Source: Hyaloperonospora brassicae
Taxonomy: Eukaryota > Oomycota > Peronosporomycetes > Peronosporales > Peronosporaceae
DNA length: 64,000 nucleotides
Assembly: GCA_947650285.1 (NCBI GenBank)
Contig: CANTFL010000549.1
Location: 62,001 to 126,000, forward strand
Direction: 5' to 3'
Shown here: positions 45,612 to 56,776 of the stretch, piece after piece
Layout of the letters: each line of letters starts with the position of its first letter
Numbering within the stretch: the stretch's first letter is position 1
Program-made: the position numbers and the translations under genes
The notes under the pieces: model-generated
Told to the model about the DNA's origin: nothing
What the model saw: only the letters and a program-made list of their open reading frames with translations
Database searches by the model: none

Positions 45612-47417
45612 ATGACACCCGACCAGTGCGAGTCCACCGTTGCACCGGTCCCGCACCAGCCGCACCGATCGGACGACAGCGCGTGTTGCGTGGACGCGTC
45701 GGCTGCGCTTGCGCACAAGTCGCTGCGTGAGATGCCGTTCCACCCGCTGCCGCCGCCTCAGGTGCGCGTGCCCACTGGCGATCGATTGTCGAGCGCCGAC
45801 AGTGTCGACCAGCCGCAGCAGCTTTTGTTGGGGCCCGCAGTCTGTGCGGTCGCTGTCCTGGAAACTGCACCCACGTCGCATTCATTGGACCAGAAATACC
45901 CCAACGACGACGACGACGACGACGAAGACATGCGGCACGTCCGTCTCAAGGCCCGTCATAGCCTCCGCAATAGCAATAGCAGCAGCAATAGCAATAGCAG
46001 CAGTTTGCTGCGTGCGTCGCTCCTGAGCACGAGCGGCTCAGTGCCGCTGCCCCCGCACAGCAAGAGCCTCGTGCTCGACCCCGAGTCGAATGGCGCCGTG
46101 CTGCAAGCTGCGGTCTCGTCGGGCGCAGAGGTCGTGGAGGTCGTCGCGGAGCAGAGTTGGCTCATCACGAAGCTCTTGCTGCAGCTGCTCTGGGCGCTGC
46201 GCATGTCCAAGCGCTGGATCCTCTGCGCTCTCCGTCTCGTGTCGTTTGTTGTCGTGCTGCTCTTTCCGCTGATTCGGATCGCGCTCTACTGGTTTACCAG
46301 CCCAGACGTGCACAAGAACATCATCTACGGACTCAACCGCCGCAACCTCCTGGACGTGTACACAGTGCCCCGGTCGGCCCACGACGACGCGACGGCATCG
46401 GCGACAGGCACTGCGCAGCGCTCTACACCCGGCGCGCGTGCGCCGAGCAACGCGAGTTTCATGGAGAAGAAGCACCCGGTCGTCGTGTTTGTCTCGGGAG
46501 GCGCGTGGATCATCGGGTACAAGGCCTGGGGCGCCTTGATGGGCCGCGTGCTCGCGTCGCTCGGGGTCGTCGTGGTTATGCCCGACTACCGCAACTTCCC
46601 GCAGGGCGTAGTGCCCGACATGGTCGAAGACGTGACGCGCGCGATGCAGTGGGTCTTTGACAATGTCCACCTCTTTGGCGGAGACCGCAGCAACGTGCAC
46701 CTCATCGGGCAGTCGGCCGGCGCGCATCTCGCGCTCTGTGCGCTGCTCGAGCAGGTCGACCAGAGGCGCAACGCTGCCGCGAACTCGACCGTGTCGCCAA
46801 CCGCCAGCGTCACGTCGGGACCGGGCGCTCTGTCGGACTGCGAGAGTCTCGACAGTCTGTCTCCGTTGACGCAGCCCATCACGTGGACGCTGCGGCACGT
46901 GCGCAGCTACATTGGCATCTCTGGGCCGTACAACATGGAGGCGAGTATTGCGACGTTCCACCGCCACGGCTTTGACCGGGCGGTGGTGGAGCGGATCATG
47001 GCCCATCAATTGGCTTACTACTCGCCGTCGCTGCGGTTGGCTGCGCTCACTGAGCTGCCTCGGGACACGCGGACAAAGGCGCTCGAAGACTTTCCGCCGT
47101 GCTATCTGTTCCACGGCACAGCGGACAAGACGGTCAACTATCGGTCGTCCGAGCAGCTCACGGCGGCTTTACGAGCCTGCGGCGTTCCGGTGTCAACGCG
47201 CTTCTTTGAGGGCAAGACGCACACGGATCCGATCATTGAGGACCCGATCGTCGGGGACGATTTCCTGCTGGACGACGTGATGGCGGCGTTGAACGCCCAA
47301 GCGCCTCTGGACCCCATGAGCGGGAAGCCGCGGTACGAGTTGCGGCCACGGCCACAGGAGGGACGCTATTACCCCAAGGTGCTGGTGCGTCTGGCCCGTG
47401 CGATCAATCCGTTCTAA
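45612..47417 (+). CDS. Isoprenylcysteine methylesterase-like alpha/beta hydrolase
   Basis: 601 residues from the first ATG (45612); the frame is open upstream but only from TTG. Residues 1-180 are low-complexity (Ser/Asn runs, an Asp/Glu stretch). One or two membrane segments lie near 185-225 (LLLQLLWAL, LVSFVVVLLFPLIRIALYWF). The hydrolase domain follows: oxyanion-hole SGGAWIIG, nucleophile elbow GQSAG (Ser368), Asp505 in GTADKTV, and His537 in GKTHTDP. This arrangement and the block VVMPDYRNFPQG match ICME, which demethylates prenylated proteins at ER/Golgi membranes. The long disordered head is atypical of the plant enzyme, as is a Ser/Ala insertion after the nucleophile. Confidence 0.88.
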   Translation: MTPDQCESTVAPVPHQPHRSDDSACCVDASAALAHKSLREMPFHPLPPPQVRVPTGDRLSSADSVDQPQQLLLGPAVCAVAVLETAPTSHSLDQKYPNDDDDDDEDMRHVRLKARHSLRNSNSSSNSNSSSLLRASLLSTSGSVPLPPHSKSLVLDPESNGAVLQAAVSSGAEVVEVVAEQSWLITKLLLQLLWALRMSKRWILCALRLVSFVVVLLFPLIRIALYWFTSPDVHKNIIYGLNRRNLLDVYTVPRSAHDDATASATGTAQRSTPGARAPSNASFMEKKHPVVVFVSGGAWIIGYKAWGALMGRVLASLGVVVVMPDYRNFPQGVVPDMVEDVTRAMQWVFDNVHLFGGDRSNVHLIGQSAGAHLALCALLEQVDQRRNAAANSTVSPTASVTSGPGALSDCESLDSLSPLTQPITWTLRHVRSYIGISGPYNMEASIATFHRHGFDRAVVERIMAHQLAYYSPSLRLAALTELPRDTRTKALEDFPPCYLFHGTADKTVNYRSSEQLTAALRACGVPVSTRFFEGKTHTDPIIEDPIVGDDFLLDDVMAALNAQAPLDPMSGKPRYELRPRPQEGRYYPKVLVRLARAINPF

Positions 47418-47689
47418 CGCCAGGGCGGGCGCAGTCGAGCCTGGAATGTGACGAGGCAGGAGATACCCGACGTAAGCGTGGCCAGCTCAGACCGATTGAC
47501 TCTGTGACTTACTTGACTATCATCGGACCGATAGAGCGATTCATTGATGGATTCATTGGCGCGACCGACGCGGGACGCTTACTACACTTGGGATGGAAAG
47601 CACTGTATATTGATAATTGGACAAGCGAGCGAGCGAGAGAAGAGGTCTCCTGCGCGTGACCGAAGGCGAATCGACAGCAGAGTCGCTCT
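47418..47689. other. Convergent 3' spacer
   Basis: Shared 3' region of the esterase and the secreted-protein gene. No feature seen. Confidence 0.5.
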
Positions 47690-48205
47690 TTACTGCTTGT
47701 TCATGCGGTTCTTGAAGACAATGACGGCGCCAATGAGGAGGATGGCCAGCACGCCCGCCACTGCTGGACCCACGAGCATCATCATGGTCGGTCCCTCGTG
47801 CGCAGGTGCATGAGCCTCGGCGGGCTTCGTTTCGGAACTCGTCGAGTGGGAAGCAGGAGTCGAGGCCTTTGATCCGGTCTCCGTCGTCGAGTGGGGAGCA
47901 GGCGTCGACCCCTTTGATTCGGTCTCTGTCGTCGTGTGGGACGAAGGCGTGTGCGGGGGATCAACAGCGGGTTGCGGGGTCTCCGCCGACAGGACAGTGG
48001 CAGCTTCGGTTGCAGCAGTACGAGGCGTTCTGACGGCTGGCGCGTCGAGAGTGGTTTTGTCGGAAAAGGTGTAATTGTCGTCTTGCTCCGTGGTGCGTAG
48101 CAGACGAAGGGCCGCGTCAGCTACTGCAGAGCCGACGCTGCAGGCGCAGACAATGGCCACGAGGAGTACAAGTCGCGTCGAGAGGCCGAGTCGGGTTTTT
48201 GCCAT
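47690..48205 (-). CDS. Secreted protein with RXLR-type motif and C-terminal membrane anchor
   Basis: 171 residues. Signal peptide 1-29 (LSTRLVLLVAIVCACSVGSAVA). RLLR at 34-37 fits R-x-L-R, and an acidic EQDD cluster follows at 40-43, weakly like the dEER partner. The middle is a Ser/Thr/Pro/His-rich stretch with three loose repeats (HTTTETESKGSTPAP, HSTTETGSKASTPAS, HSTSSETK), likely O-glycosylated. A transmembrane helix (about 142-164, MLVGPAVAGVLAILLIGAVIVF) and a short basic tail KNRMNKQ end the protein. Start at the ATG 48205; the longer frame upstream has no signal peptide. It may be an RXLR-class effector destined for a host membrane, or simply a mucin-like surface protein of the oomycete in which RLLR is fortuitous; position and membrane anchor leave both possible. 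Confidence 0.75.
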   Translation of the reverse strand: MAKTRLGLSTRLVLLVAIVCACSVGSAVADAALRLLRTTEQDDNYTFSDKTTLDAPAVRTPRTAATEAATVLSAETPQPAVDPPHTPSSHTTTETESKGSTPAPHSTTETGSKASTPASHSTSSETKPAEAHAPAHEGPTMMMLVGPAVAGVLAILLIGAVIVFKNRMNKQ

Positions 48206-48220
48206 GGTGGGGTCGGGGAT

Positions 48221-48233
48221 AATTCTGAAATGC
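48221..48233 (-). promoter_or_regulatory. Inr + FPR-like motif of the RLLR protein gene
   Basis: Minus strand GCATTTCAGAATT: initiator-like CATTTC and an AATT flanking element, about 16-28 nt before the ATG. First base of the Inr is G, not T. Confidence 0.35.
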
Positions 48234-48239
48234 CACAGG

Positions 48240-51200
48240 TGGGGGCAAAGTTCAGCGAGAGAGGCGGAAGGAATACTGCGTGCCGACGGATGGGATGGGA
48301 TGGGACATTTTGCATGGACGAAAACGTGCGTTGGACCAGCGTCGTGTCCTGTTCGAGTCTTTGCCGACGTCTGAGTAACTGACCGAGCGGCAGGCGGGTG
48401 TGCACCACAAAGGCGGCCGCGACACGACGATCGCGCACGGCGCTTGTTCTTCGGACATGCGATTGCTTGCGTGGGGCGGCCGACACGCACTGTCCACGCT
48501 CTACCCCGCCACCCCCTCGTCGCGCAGCCAGGCGGATGCGTTCATACGCCTATCTGAAGTCTGTCGCCTCGACGATCGACATGGCCAAGGGAACCACTTG
48601 TGCCTAGGGCTAAGTTCGCACTGTCCGTCGTGACTGCGTCCGTCTGTCCACGCTTCGCGTCCTTGATCGTCTTGTCAGTTTGGGTCTGGTTTAGTGAAAA
48701 TTGCGCCGTAAGTGTTCAGTTAGGTATGTGCACGTGGAACGGCACATGTCACGTGGTTGTAACTGTGTCTAACGGCAGGGGGCGCGTGGAAGCGCTTGCC
48801 TTCGTCGCACGACCGATCGATCGAGCAGCACTGGTGTACATTACGTGGCATGGGCTCTCGGAAGAAATCGATTGAGCCGTAGACACCTCGTGTGCGTGTC
48901 ACGGTCAACCAGCGTCGTGGTGATGTGCCCTCGACCCTTGTTTGGTAAATGACCGCCTACCGCGCCGAGCTGGACGAAGCTCGTCCAATGACTCGAGTCG
49001 AGCACTGTAGCCAGCATTTTTCGAAGTGGGATATAAAGAAAAAAGCGTTGTGACCACGTTCGACGACTTCGTATCATACGCGATCGATTGTGACTGCCGT
49101 CAGGAAGAGAACGTTGGGCAGACTGCTGCACGGATGAAGGCGATTGTACTGCTGCCCTGTCACGTGTTCGCCAAATCGTACTGACCTAAAGATGTATGGA
49201 CCAATAATTGCGCCATAAGAAAGAGAAAGGTTCAGAGAATTGTTAAGTCTCTAATCCAGCACGTTCTTTTGCGATTCTTCATCACCATCTGTCGGATAAG
49301 GTTCTTGCTGCGCGTTTATCGGAAGCTACCGACCTGTTGTGGTACACCTAACGCGTTTTGCTGACAGTCTGTATTTGTTGGCCCACTTATTTGGGCTGCG
49401 CGACTACCGTGTGCAACTCCCTTTGCGACAGAGCCAATAACAGTCGATGATCCATTCAAGAGAATATAAAATCGGGAGAGAGCGACACGCGCACATGCCG
49501 CATGTTTGACTGTTTCGCTTCTACAAAGAGGGTATGCGACGATCAGTTCTATGACCCAATCGTATGTCATCTGTAAACACGGAAGCAACACCTGGCTGAT
49601 TGCGGCAGTGGCATGTCTGATCTCATTGTATCATGCGATTGATTGCCTGGCGGCTGACACAAAGAATGTAGATAAACGAGTCGATGTGGGAATCAAGAAA
49701 ACTGATCTGTCGCTTGTTTGCTTGCTTCGTTTGTGCCTGTCCCTGCTATATCGACAAAGATCGCGTATTTTGCTGGCGACTCGCCCTTGATCTAATGTTT
49801 AGGACCACATACTATCCTCTCAAACCAGACTACAGGTCACTTGTATCGGATACCATGTGACACAATAGATATAGTTGCATGACATCAGCATATTGCATAC
49901 AACAATGTTTATCTTAACGTCTACGTTCTGCTCGTATCGTTTGTATCTTGAATATCACAGTTGCCCGCACCGTTCGTATGTGGGCGCTATATAATCCTGC
50001 CCACGATTAAACCATTATTGTAACCCATGTGTAGACAAAAAAATAAACGAAAGAATTGCGCGGACCATCGCTTTTTCATCCCGCGCGCAAAGCAAGCACC
50101 AACGATACGGCCACATCGTCTCGCCGGCCGAGGCTTGCGTCTACGGCTACCAAAATCTTCGTTCAAGTTATCGTCCGCCCACTTTGATAGAAGGTGGAAT
50201 ACAAGAGCCCCTTTTAATTAAGGTGTTGCGATTGGCCTCATGCATTTCTAGGGTCTTCTCATTCCTTGACCCGCCAGCCACTTTTGCCAAAGCGCAAAGT
50301 GCTTCTCTGTGCATATTATTGGTGCTTGTCTAGTGCAGGACGTGTAGCGTTTCTGCAGCGAGAGCATTTCGCCTCGTAGAGTACACGAGCGACATTTACA
50401 GAGATTAACGCAAACATTTTTCTTTCAGCATGCGATAGATGATGTCCTCCTACAAAATGGCTCGCTTCCTTAGCGTTGCAGATAGTAACTGCAGTGCTCG
50501 GACCGTGTATTCGACACCTCTTGCTTGAGAGCGCAGACATCACATTTACTATTGAACATGAGAACAGGTGTCCAACCTCCAAACTAAATGAAATCTCGTG
50601 CCATCAAAGATCGGGTGCGCGACATTGATTGCGTGAATTGAAAGTACCGTCTACCTATGCGATATGCACGGTGTAGCCATCCAAACTGGTATCTTTCGCA
50701 GGCGCAATACGAGCCGCTGTCGGTAATAACCATTCAATCTCCCACAATACCAATGCTTTATCGCGCATTCTTGTACAATTCTTCTTTTAACTCCTGCCAC
50801 CGAAAGTAAAAGCTCGAGCGGCTGAATACCCTGCGCTTTGGTCACGCGCTTTAGATTGGCAATCTTTCTTACCTCTATTCGAATCAAAGCATGACGCTTA
50901 TGTGCGGCCATTCGTATCATCCTGTAAGCCCAAACGATGCACCAACTCATTCGTTCTTTCTGATGTTTGACTCCGAAATTATCGAATTCACATCAAAAGT
51001 ACAACGCAGTTGCAACTTGCACAATACTCGCTCGTTCTACTCGACAAGATGTTTTGGTTTACGCATACCGCTCATACGCTGAACATCTACTGCAGCTACC
51101 GTGCTCGATGTTTTTTGCAAACCTTTGCTAGCTGGCGGTGTTGGCATCCATTGTCTTAACCAAACCTCTAAGTTATAGATCTACCAGCTGACCAATCGAC

Positions 51201-53001
51201 TAACTTATTTTCTAGCGCAGTCTCATTTAGCCGGTCTAGATACCTTTATCAGACCAGTTGAGCAGCATTTGGCGACTTGCATGGCCTCGTACGCCTTCGA
51301 CGTCATCTACCTGTTCATTGCAAGCGATAAAGTCGTACTCCATCTCCGCATAAACTGGTAAAGCGGAAACGCTGTAGCTATGTAGTCTGTCCTAAGGGTG
51401 ATCGCACTTCTCGCGGCGAAGATATGAAAAATACTTTATTTACTCTCAAGCTTTACGGTCGGTGTCGCAATATTCTTACCGCTTACTTAGGTTCACTCGA
51501 CCTTTGTCACAACTCACGAGAGATGTCATTCGCGCAGCACATGGGTGATGTCAAATTTTAGCGCGTCGTTGTATTCGTAAAGCTTGTGGAGAGTCCAAAA
51601 TATACGTCCATCAGCATGGATGCAAGAAGTCTCTTCGCACCGATTGTTCGTTTCGAGTGAAGAAGAAAAGTGGCGTTGGTACACTCGGAAGTCGTAAAAA
51701 CAAACTGGTCTGTGCGCATACGATGACGCTTGATAATCGTGAAAGAAAGTGGTCATTGCGGATATAATGTAAACCTGGTTTCGACAAGCCATTCTCGTGA
51801 AGTGGCATGCAATGTATGGATTGAGCTCGTTTAAATTTTTTAGCAAAATGTAGGAACTTCTTTTGCGACAACAGAGATAGGTGCAAACGGTAACGGCGGT
51901 CTTGCCTTCGTTACGACAATTTGAGTCACCCATGTGCCAAGAGCCTCGATTGGGACTGGTGCATACGCAGGTTGAGGCTTCCATACGTTGACCTGTATGC
52001 TCTAACCTTTTTTGTTTCCTCATCTGAGTTCTAGTGTATTGTCACGTAACACAATTACAAGTCACGACGTTGCAAATGGTGATTATGCCGACTTGCTTGA
52101 CAGTACGGCAGCTGCATGTATTGCTGTTTACACATTGAATATAAGTACTCCTTGGCGTCATGCCGTCAAGACCCAGTGAAACAGTTTGCCGACTATTATT
52201 GTTCAAGAGTCGAATCGGTGATATCTACCAGCTTTTTGCCCTGGACCAACAAATGACGACCCTATATCCTATGTACGACATCCTATTCCAATCAACCGGG
52301 GAAGTTGGGCATCCATGCGCGCTTGTTTATCATTTTTGCTCGAACCCAGTTGGCGGCGTTACATGCTCGTAGTCGTGCATTCAGATTATATGCAATGCTC
52401 AATGTTTTCGGTTTAGCGTACAAGTTTGGGTTTGTTTCGCGCACATGGCCGTATTTGATTTCAAAAGAGGTCCGAGGATGCTAGTATGTGATAGATTATC
52501 CGTCTCGTACATTGTACACATGCGTCACGATGCACCTAGCGCGAAGACGTCCACGAGCAAGTGATCCGCTGGGACTACGCTTTGGTTCAACTATGACGCC
52601 GCCTGACACACTTATGGTCGTTTGCTCGTGACGACGCTCGTATCAGATTCTTTTACGATACGGACCAGTACCTCATGGGCCACCCTCGATCTGTCGATCG
52701 CGATAAGTCACGGCGAGACTTGTGTACCACTCGATGACGGCCGCATACTTGTAGACGAGGGAGGCGCATTTGCGCTTTGCATTCCTCACACTCGCTGTAT
52801 GTGATCCTATGTTGCAGCATACACCAATGCCCTATTGAGTTGACCATCTTTGTAGTGTCCATTTGGTAAATTCCACCCAATCGCTCTCGTTTCGGTATTG
52901 TCAAATCTCAACCACACGGGTTCCCAAATCGAACAGACGCTCGTGCCAGCGCCCGCCTCCTCCATCCAAACAGCACGTGTTGTCGTCACAACATCACGCA
53001 G
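48240..53001. other. Gene-poor spacer (4.8 kb)
   Basis: Largely AT-rich with no domain-bearing frame, LTR core or tandem repeat. A possible short secreted peptide (49551-49790) is listed separately. A 165-codon minus-strand frame (51526-52023) has an ATG but no recognisable feature. Confidence 0.4.
49551..49790 (+). CDS. Hypothetical short protein with signal-peptide-like N-terminus
   Basis: 79 residues. After a short polar start there is a hydrophobic run WLIAAVACLISLYHAI and a plausible cleavage site near CLAADTK, then a basic second half with two Cys. No splice sites, promoter motif or relative seen. Could easily be chance. Confidence 0.2.
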   Translation: MTQSYVICKHGSNTWLIAAVACLISLYHAIDCLAADTKNVDKRVDVGIKKTDLSLVCLLRLCLSLLYRQRSRILLATRP

Positions 53002-53018
53002 CCACTCTCCCATTTGTC
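53002..53018 (+). promoter_or_regulatory. Inr + FPR core promoter of Trm11
   Basis: CCACTCTCCCATTTGTC: initiator CCACTCTC plus CATTTG flanking element, about 40-55 nt before the ATG. Confidence 0.5.
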
Positions 53019-53055
53019 TGAAGGCGCTCGTTGGAGCCGTGCACGTCGCAGCTCC

Positions 53056-54504
53056 ATGCCCGAGTATCTCGTCTATTTCGTGCACCAGCACTTTGACTTC
53101 CGCTACCCTGAGCTGGAGGCATTGCTGACGATGCAGGCGCTCCCTGGCGTTGCCGAGACCGTGTTGAACGACCCCGTGACGAAACAACTGCCGGCGCCTG
53201 AGAGTTCGCCGCTCGTGCGCGTGCAGCTTCCGTCCGAACGCCACGCCAAGTTTCTGTCTGAACGTGGGATTCTGGTCAAGGGCGTGTACGAAGTTTGGGG
53301 CCACACAGCGACTGGGGGAGGCTACGATGAGCTTGTGGCATCGGTCGAAGGTTTTCAAGGATGCAAGAAGCAGGAGATGTTCAACGACGAACGGCGCTCG
53401 TGGCGGATCAACGCCAGTGTGTTTGGCAAGAAGCTCAGCATGGACGAGCAGCAGAAGCGGCGCGAACGGTTTCGTGACGTGCTGCCGTTTGCTGGACCGG
53501 TGCAAATGAAGAGCCCGGACGAGACATTTCTGATCCTGGAAGAACTGCATCTGGACCAAGAGCTAACGCCGAGTGTGAAGCCCAAGCAAATGTTCTTCTT
53601 GCGTGAGCTCGCAGGCAGCGAAAAGAATCGAGGGCGTGGCGGGGCGCGGGATCTTGTTGATCAGCAGACGCTGAAGCGTAGGGCGTACATTGGTCCCACT
53701 TCAATGGAGTCAGAGATGGCGCTGCTCATGAGCAACATGGCCCTCACGCAGCCCGGAGATCTAGTCATTGACCCGTTTGTTGGTACTGGCAGCGTGCTGA
53801 TCCCGTGCGGTACCCATGGCGCCACATGCTTTGGCACCGATATCGATATTCGGGTTCTCCTTGGCACAGGCGTTGGTGTAACGGGCGCTGGTGCTGTCCT
53901 GATGGACGGATTCTCTGACGGCAAGGCGCGCGTGAATGTCATTACGAACTTTAAACAGTACGGTCTGCCACTTCCCGAGCTTATACGCGCTGACAATTCG
54001 GACTCTCCTCTTGCAAAGAGGTGCTGTGGGTTCTTCGATGCCGTCGTGTGTGATCCCCCGTATGGAATTCGCGCAGGAGCTCGAAAGAGTGGTCGAAAAC
54101 GGCAGGCCAAAGGCGATACAAACTGTGCCATCAAGCAAGAAAATTACATTGCGCCCACGCAGCCGTACGCTGCAAAAGACGTGATGAAAGACCTCTTGGA
54201 GTTTTCTGCTCAGACGCTGCGTGAAGGAGGGCGGCTGGTGTACCTGTTACCAACGACTTACGAATACACCGATGCTGATCTACCGCGCCATTCTTGCCTG
54301 CAGGTGCTAGCTAATTCGGAGCAGAAACTGACTAAAAAGTACGCGAGACGCCTTGTCACGATGATAAAGCGCACGCCGTCCACAAGTGAGATAGATACAG
54401 TTGCATGTGCAGTGACACCACTTAACAGCGACCCGAGTTTTGCAAACTTGCGAGACAAGATCCGGAAGCGCAAGTCCGAAGACGTTGATGGACCCGAGTT
54501 GTAA
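53056..54504 (+). CDS. TRM11: tRNA (guanine-10-N2) methyltransferase Trm11-like
   Basis: 482 residues. N-terminal half resembles the Trm11 THUMP-containing region (MPEYLVYFVHQHFDFRYPELEALL). The C-terminal Rossmann methyltransferase carries the SAM motif DPFVGTGS (239-246), FGTDID, and the catalytic DPPYG (333-337), as expected for N2-guanine methylation at G10 of tRNAs with Trm112 as partner. The C-terminus is Lys/Arg-rich (KIRKRKSEDVDGPEL). The first ATG in frame is 53056; the frame is open upstream from a TTG. The stop TAA (54502-54504) is followed directly by the ATG of the next gene. A potential GTAAAT donor overlaps the stop codon, but using it leads to a frameshifted early stop. Confidence 0.93.
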   Translation: MPEYLVYFVHQHFDFRYPELEALLTMQALPGVAETVLNDPVTKQLPAPESSPLVRVQLPSERHAKFLSERGILVKGVYEVWGHTATGGGYDELVASVEGFQGCKKQEMFNDERRSWRINASVFGKKLSMDEQQKRRERFRDVLPFAGPVQMKSPDETFLILEELHLDQELTPSVKPKQMFFLRELAGSEKNRGRGGARDLVDQQTLKRRAYIGPTSMESEMALLMSNMALTQPGDLVIDPFVGTGSVLIPCGTHGATCFGTDIDIRVLLGTGVGVTGAGAVLMDGFSDGKARVNVITNFKQYGLPLPELIRADNSDSPLAKRCCGFFDAVVCDPPYGIRAGARKSGRKRQAKGDTNCAIKQENYIAPTQPYAAKDVMKDLLEFSAQTLREGGRLVYLLPTTYEYTDADLPRHSCLQVLANSEQKLTKKYARRLVTMIKRTPSTSEIDTVACAVTPLNSDPSFANLRDKIRKRKSEDVDGPEL

Positions 54505-55113
54505 ATGGACCGGATGCAAGGCAGTCAGTGCTCGGTAAGCGACCACTTGACGTCTCTTGAGGTGCGAGGACTTTCTTTGCAGGAAAGTCATGCTGAAGAG
54601 CTACTGTACGAGAAGGAGCACAAACCTTTTTTTCGGATAAAAGGGATAGCGGCAAGAACAATGACTTCCATGTCGCTGAAGTTCATCTTGTGCGACCCTG
54701 AGGACGTGTCGGCTACGTGCTCACGTCAGGATGTAAACGAGGAGTGTGACGGCAAAAGCAGCTCGCCCGGAATGAGTTTTGACAGTACTTTTGTAGCCAG
54801 CTCAAGCTCTTTAGCTCCCCGTCAAGCCACATGTGACCAGAAGAGCAGCGGCTTACCCCAGAAGCTGGACAGGTACGGGCACTTCATTGCCTAGACGCTT
54901 GTACCGTCTTTTTTACTTTTGTCTTCCGCTAATCTTTTGTGCTGCAGGCAGCAACACACGCGTCAACTGCAAAACTTGCGGCAGCGTCGTTACCGTGAGC
55001 GGAAAAAGTTGAGCGCATCAGCATTGCACTCCAACTCGGAGCAATTGCATCACGAAAACACTGCGCTGGAGGCTGCTATCTTGGAACGGTTCAAGTCGCG
55101 GACGTCTGTCTAG
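54505..55113 (+). CDS. Small bZIP-like protein abutting Trm11
   Basis: Exons 54505-54872 and 54948-55113 (intron 75 nt, AG|GTACGG donor, TGCTGCAG acceptor), giving 177 residues. The last 55 residues hold a basic region QNLRQRRYRERKKL and a weak zipper-like helix (SNSEQLHHENTALEAAILERF), the layout of oomycete bZIPs where the canonical Asn is often changed. Internal 54535-54582 (GTAAGC...TTTGCAG, 48 nt) is a good-looking in-frame intron; using it would remove 16 residues. The start ATG at 54505 is zero bases after the Trm11 stop; a later ATG (54661) is also possible. A DNA-binding role is likely. Its own promoter would lie inside Trm11. Confidence 0.55.
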
Positions 55114-56776
55114 ATTTACCGTAGAGGTACAAACGAATGCAGTTGATGCTGTACGCGATAGGATGATGAGAATAAACGAGACAAAAGACTGATTGAAACT
55201 GGAGCAACTTCTCAATCGTAACACGCGGCGGGTCTATGATCGGAAATCATTGACGTCGTGTTGCATATTCTGTGGTTGCTCGAAGAATTTGTGTCGACAC
55301 TTTTGTACCCACGACATGACAACACTATTTACAAATGGTCAGCAGCGAGGCGACAACATGTATTGATCCATTTTGATGTACACCAGTTCGACCATGCGCG
55401 CAGCTGTGAGAAAGACCTCGATATGTAAAATGTAGCTGCACGATGGACCCATACATGTGTAAATGGAAACAAACGTACAGGCAACCGACGCACGCAAAAC
55501 TGACATATTAGGATCTTGCCATGAGTACAGAGGCCGCAACTACGTTCACACGCCCTCGTACCGACGTTTATCGATTATACGCCTTTCGATTAATCGAACT
55601 GAATGCTGCCCACCAGGAAAACGTGCTCGCAAACTAGCGTCAACTTGATTGGATGCACACAAGGCCAGGCAAAAAAGCCGTGCTGGCGCCAAAGGCAATG
55701 ACGCTGCGTGCTGTCTCCAGTATGTCTTTCGATTACGCATAGCTATGCCATCGATCCAAGGTAAGGGACAACATGACAAGCCGAAAAGAATGGACTCTGC
55801 TTACTCGGCCACTGTGAGGTCTGATATGTGCGTACTAGTGCGTCGATCGGTGGAAGTCGACACAGACAGCGAGGTCAAAACGATAGGGTTGGGGGTCATA
55901 CAGTGACGCTTTGCTTGTAGCGTCATGTTCCTGGCTCATCCTCACCCGCTTCGTGCTTATGGTATTCTCCTGGTCTAGTTGGCGGTAATGCGACGACGTG
56001 AGGTGATATGGACGCTTTTCGCTTCGCCTCACTCAACATTGTCTTCAACCTTGGAAATACCGTCTACCTCGAAGAAGCTCACAATTGTAGGCGAAGCGTA
56101 ATGTAAAAAGAGCGAATAGTATTTGTAAATAGATGATGTCACAAAAAATAGCATTGCCCTGAGCTAATTAAATCGAAGAGCTGGCACGCTTCGAAACTGT
56201 TCGACTCGACTGTTACACACGCGAAAGGTGCCTTCCCTCCGCGACAATGGCTCGGTTCATGCAGTAGTGTACGACAGATTCTAGCAAGATGTCGTGGTCC
56301 TGCTGCGAAGTCCGGTCAAAAACGTCAGTATCTACGTCGTCTGCTGTTCCGCTGCGTCTGTGATTAACGTCGCAGTTTGCATTTCCGAGCAAAGTCGATC
56401 ACTTTCGGACCTGTCTGCTGACTGTAGCCATCTCTCGAGCTTCACAAACAGGCGGGCGCGCCACGCGTTGATCCGAAGGCTTGTTTACACAACTTCAGGT
56501 TAAATCAGTCCTGCCCTAGCCCTAGCCACTGCCAAGCGAGCTGTTTGACTGCTTGACAGCTTTGTCTGTCCTCGATGGCAGACCCAGCTGAACTGGACGG
56601 ATCCATCCGCAACGCATACCCTGTCAATGTCGATCGACCGATCCACCCAATCGCAGTCTACGTGTCCGCTGAAACCTGATCCGATCTCGCTGCTGTTGTC
56701 GCGCCGTCATGATGGCTCGCTCGCCCAAAGATAATTATTAATCAAGTGCCTGAGCTCGCGCCGACCTTCCGTCGCC
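55114..56776. other. Spacer, no gene seen
   Basis: 1.7 kb of moderately AT-rich sequence without LTR cores, long repeats or domain-bearing frames. Confidence 0.45.

Noticed and set aside
51526..52023. 165-codon minus-strand ORF with ATG
   Set aside because: No signal peptide, domain or promoter motif; length possible by chance in this spacer.
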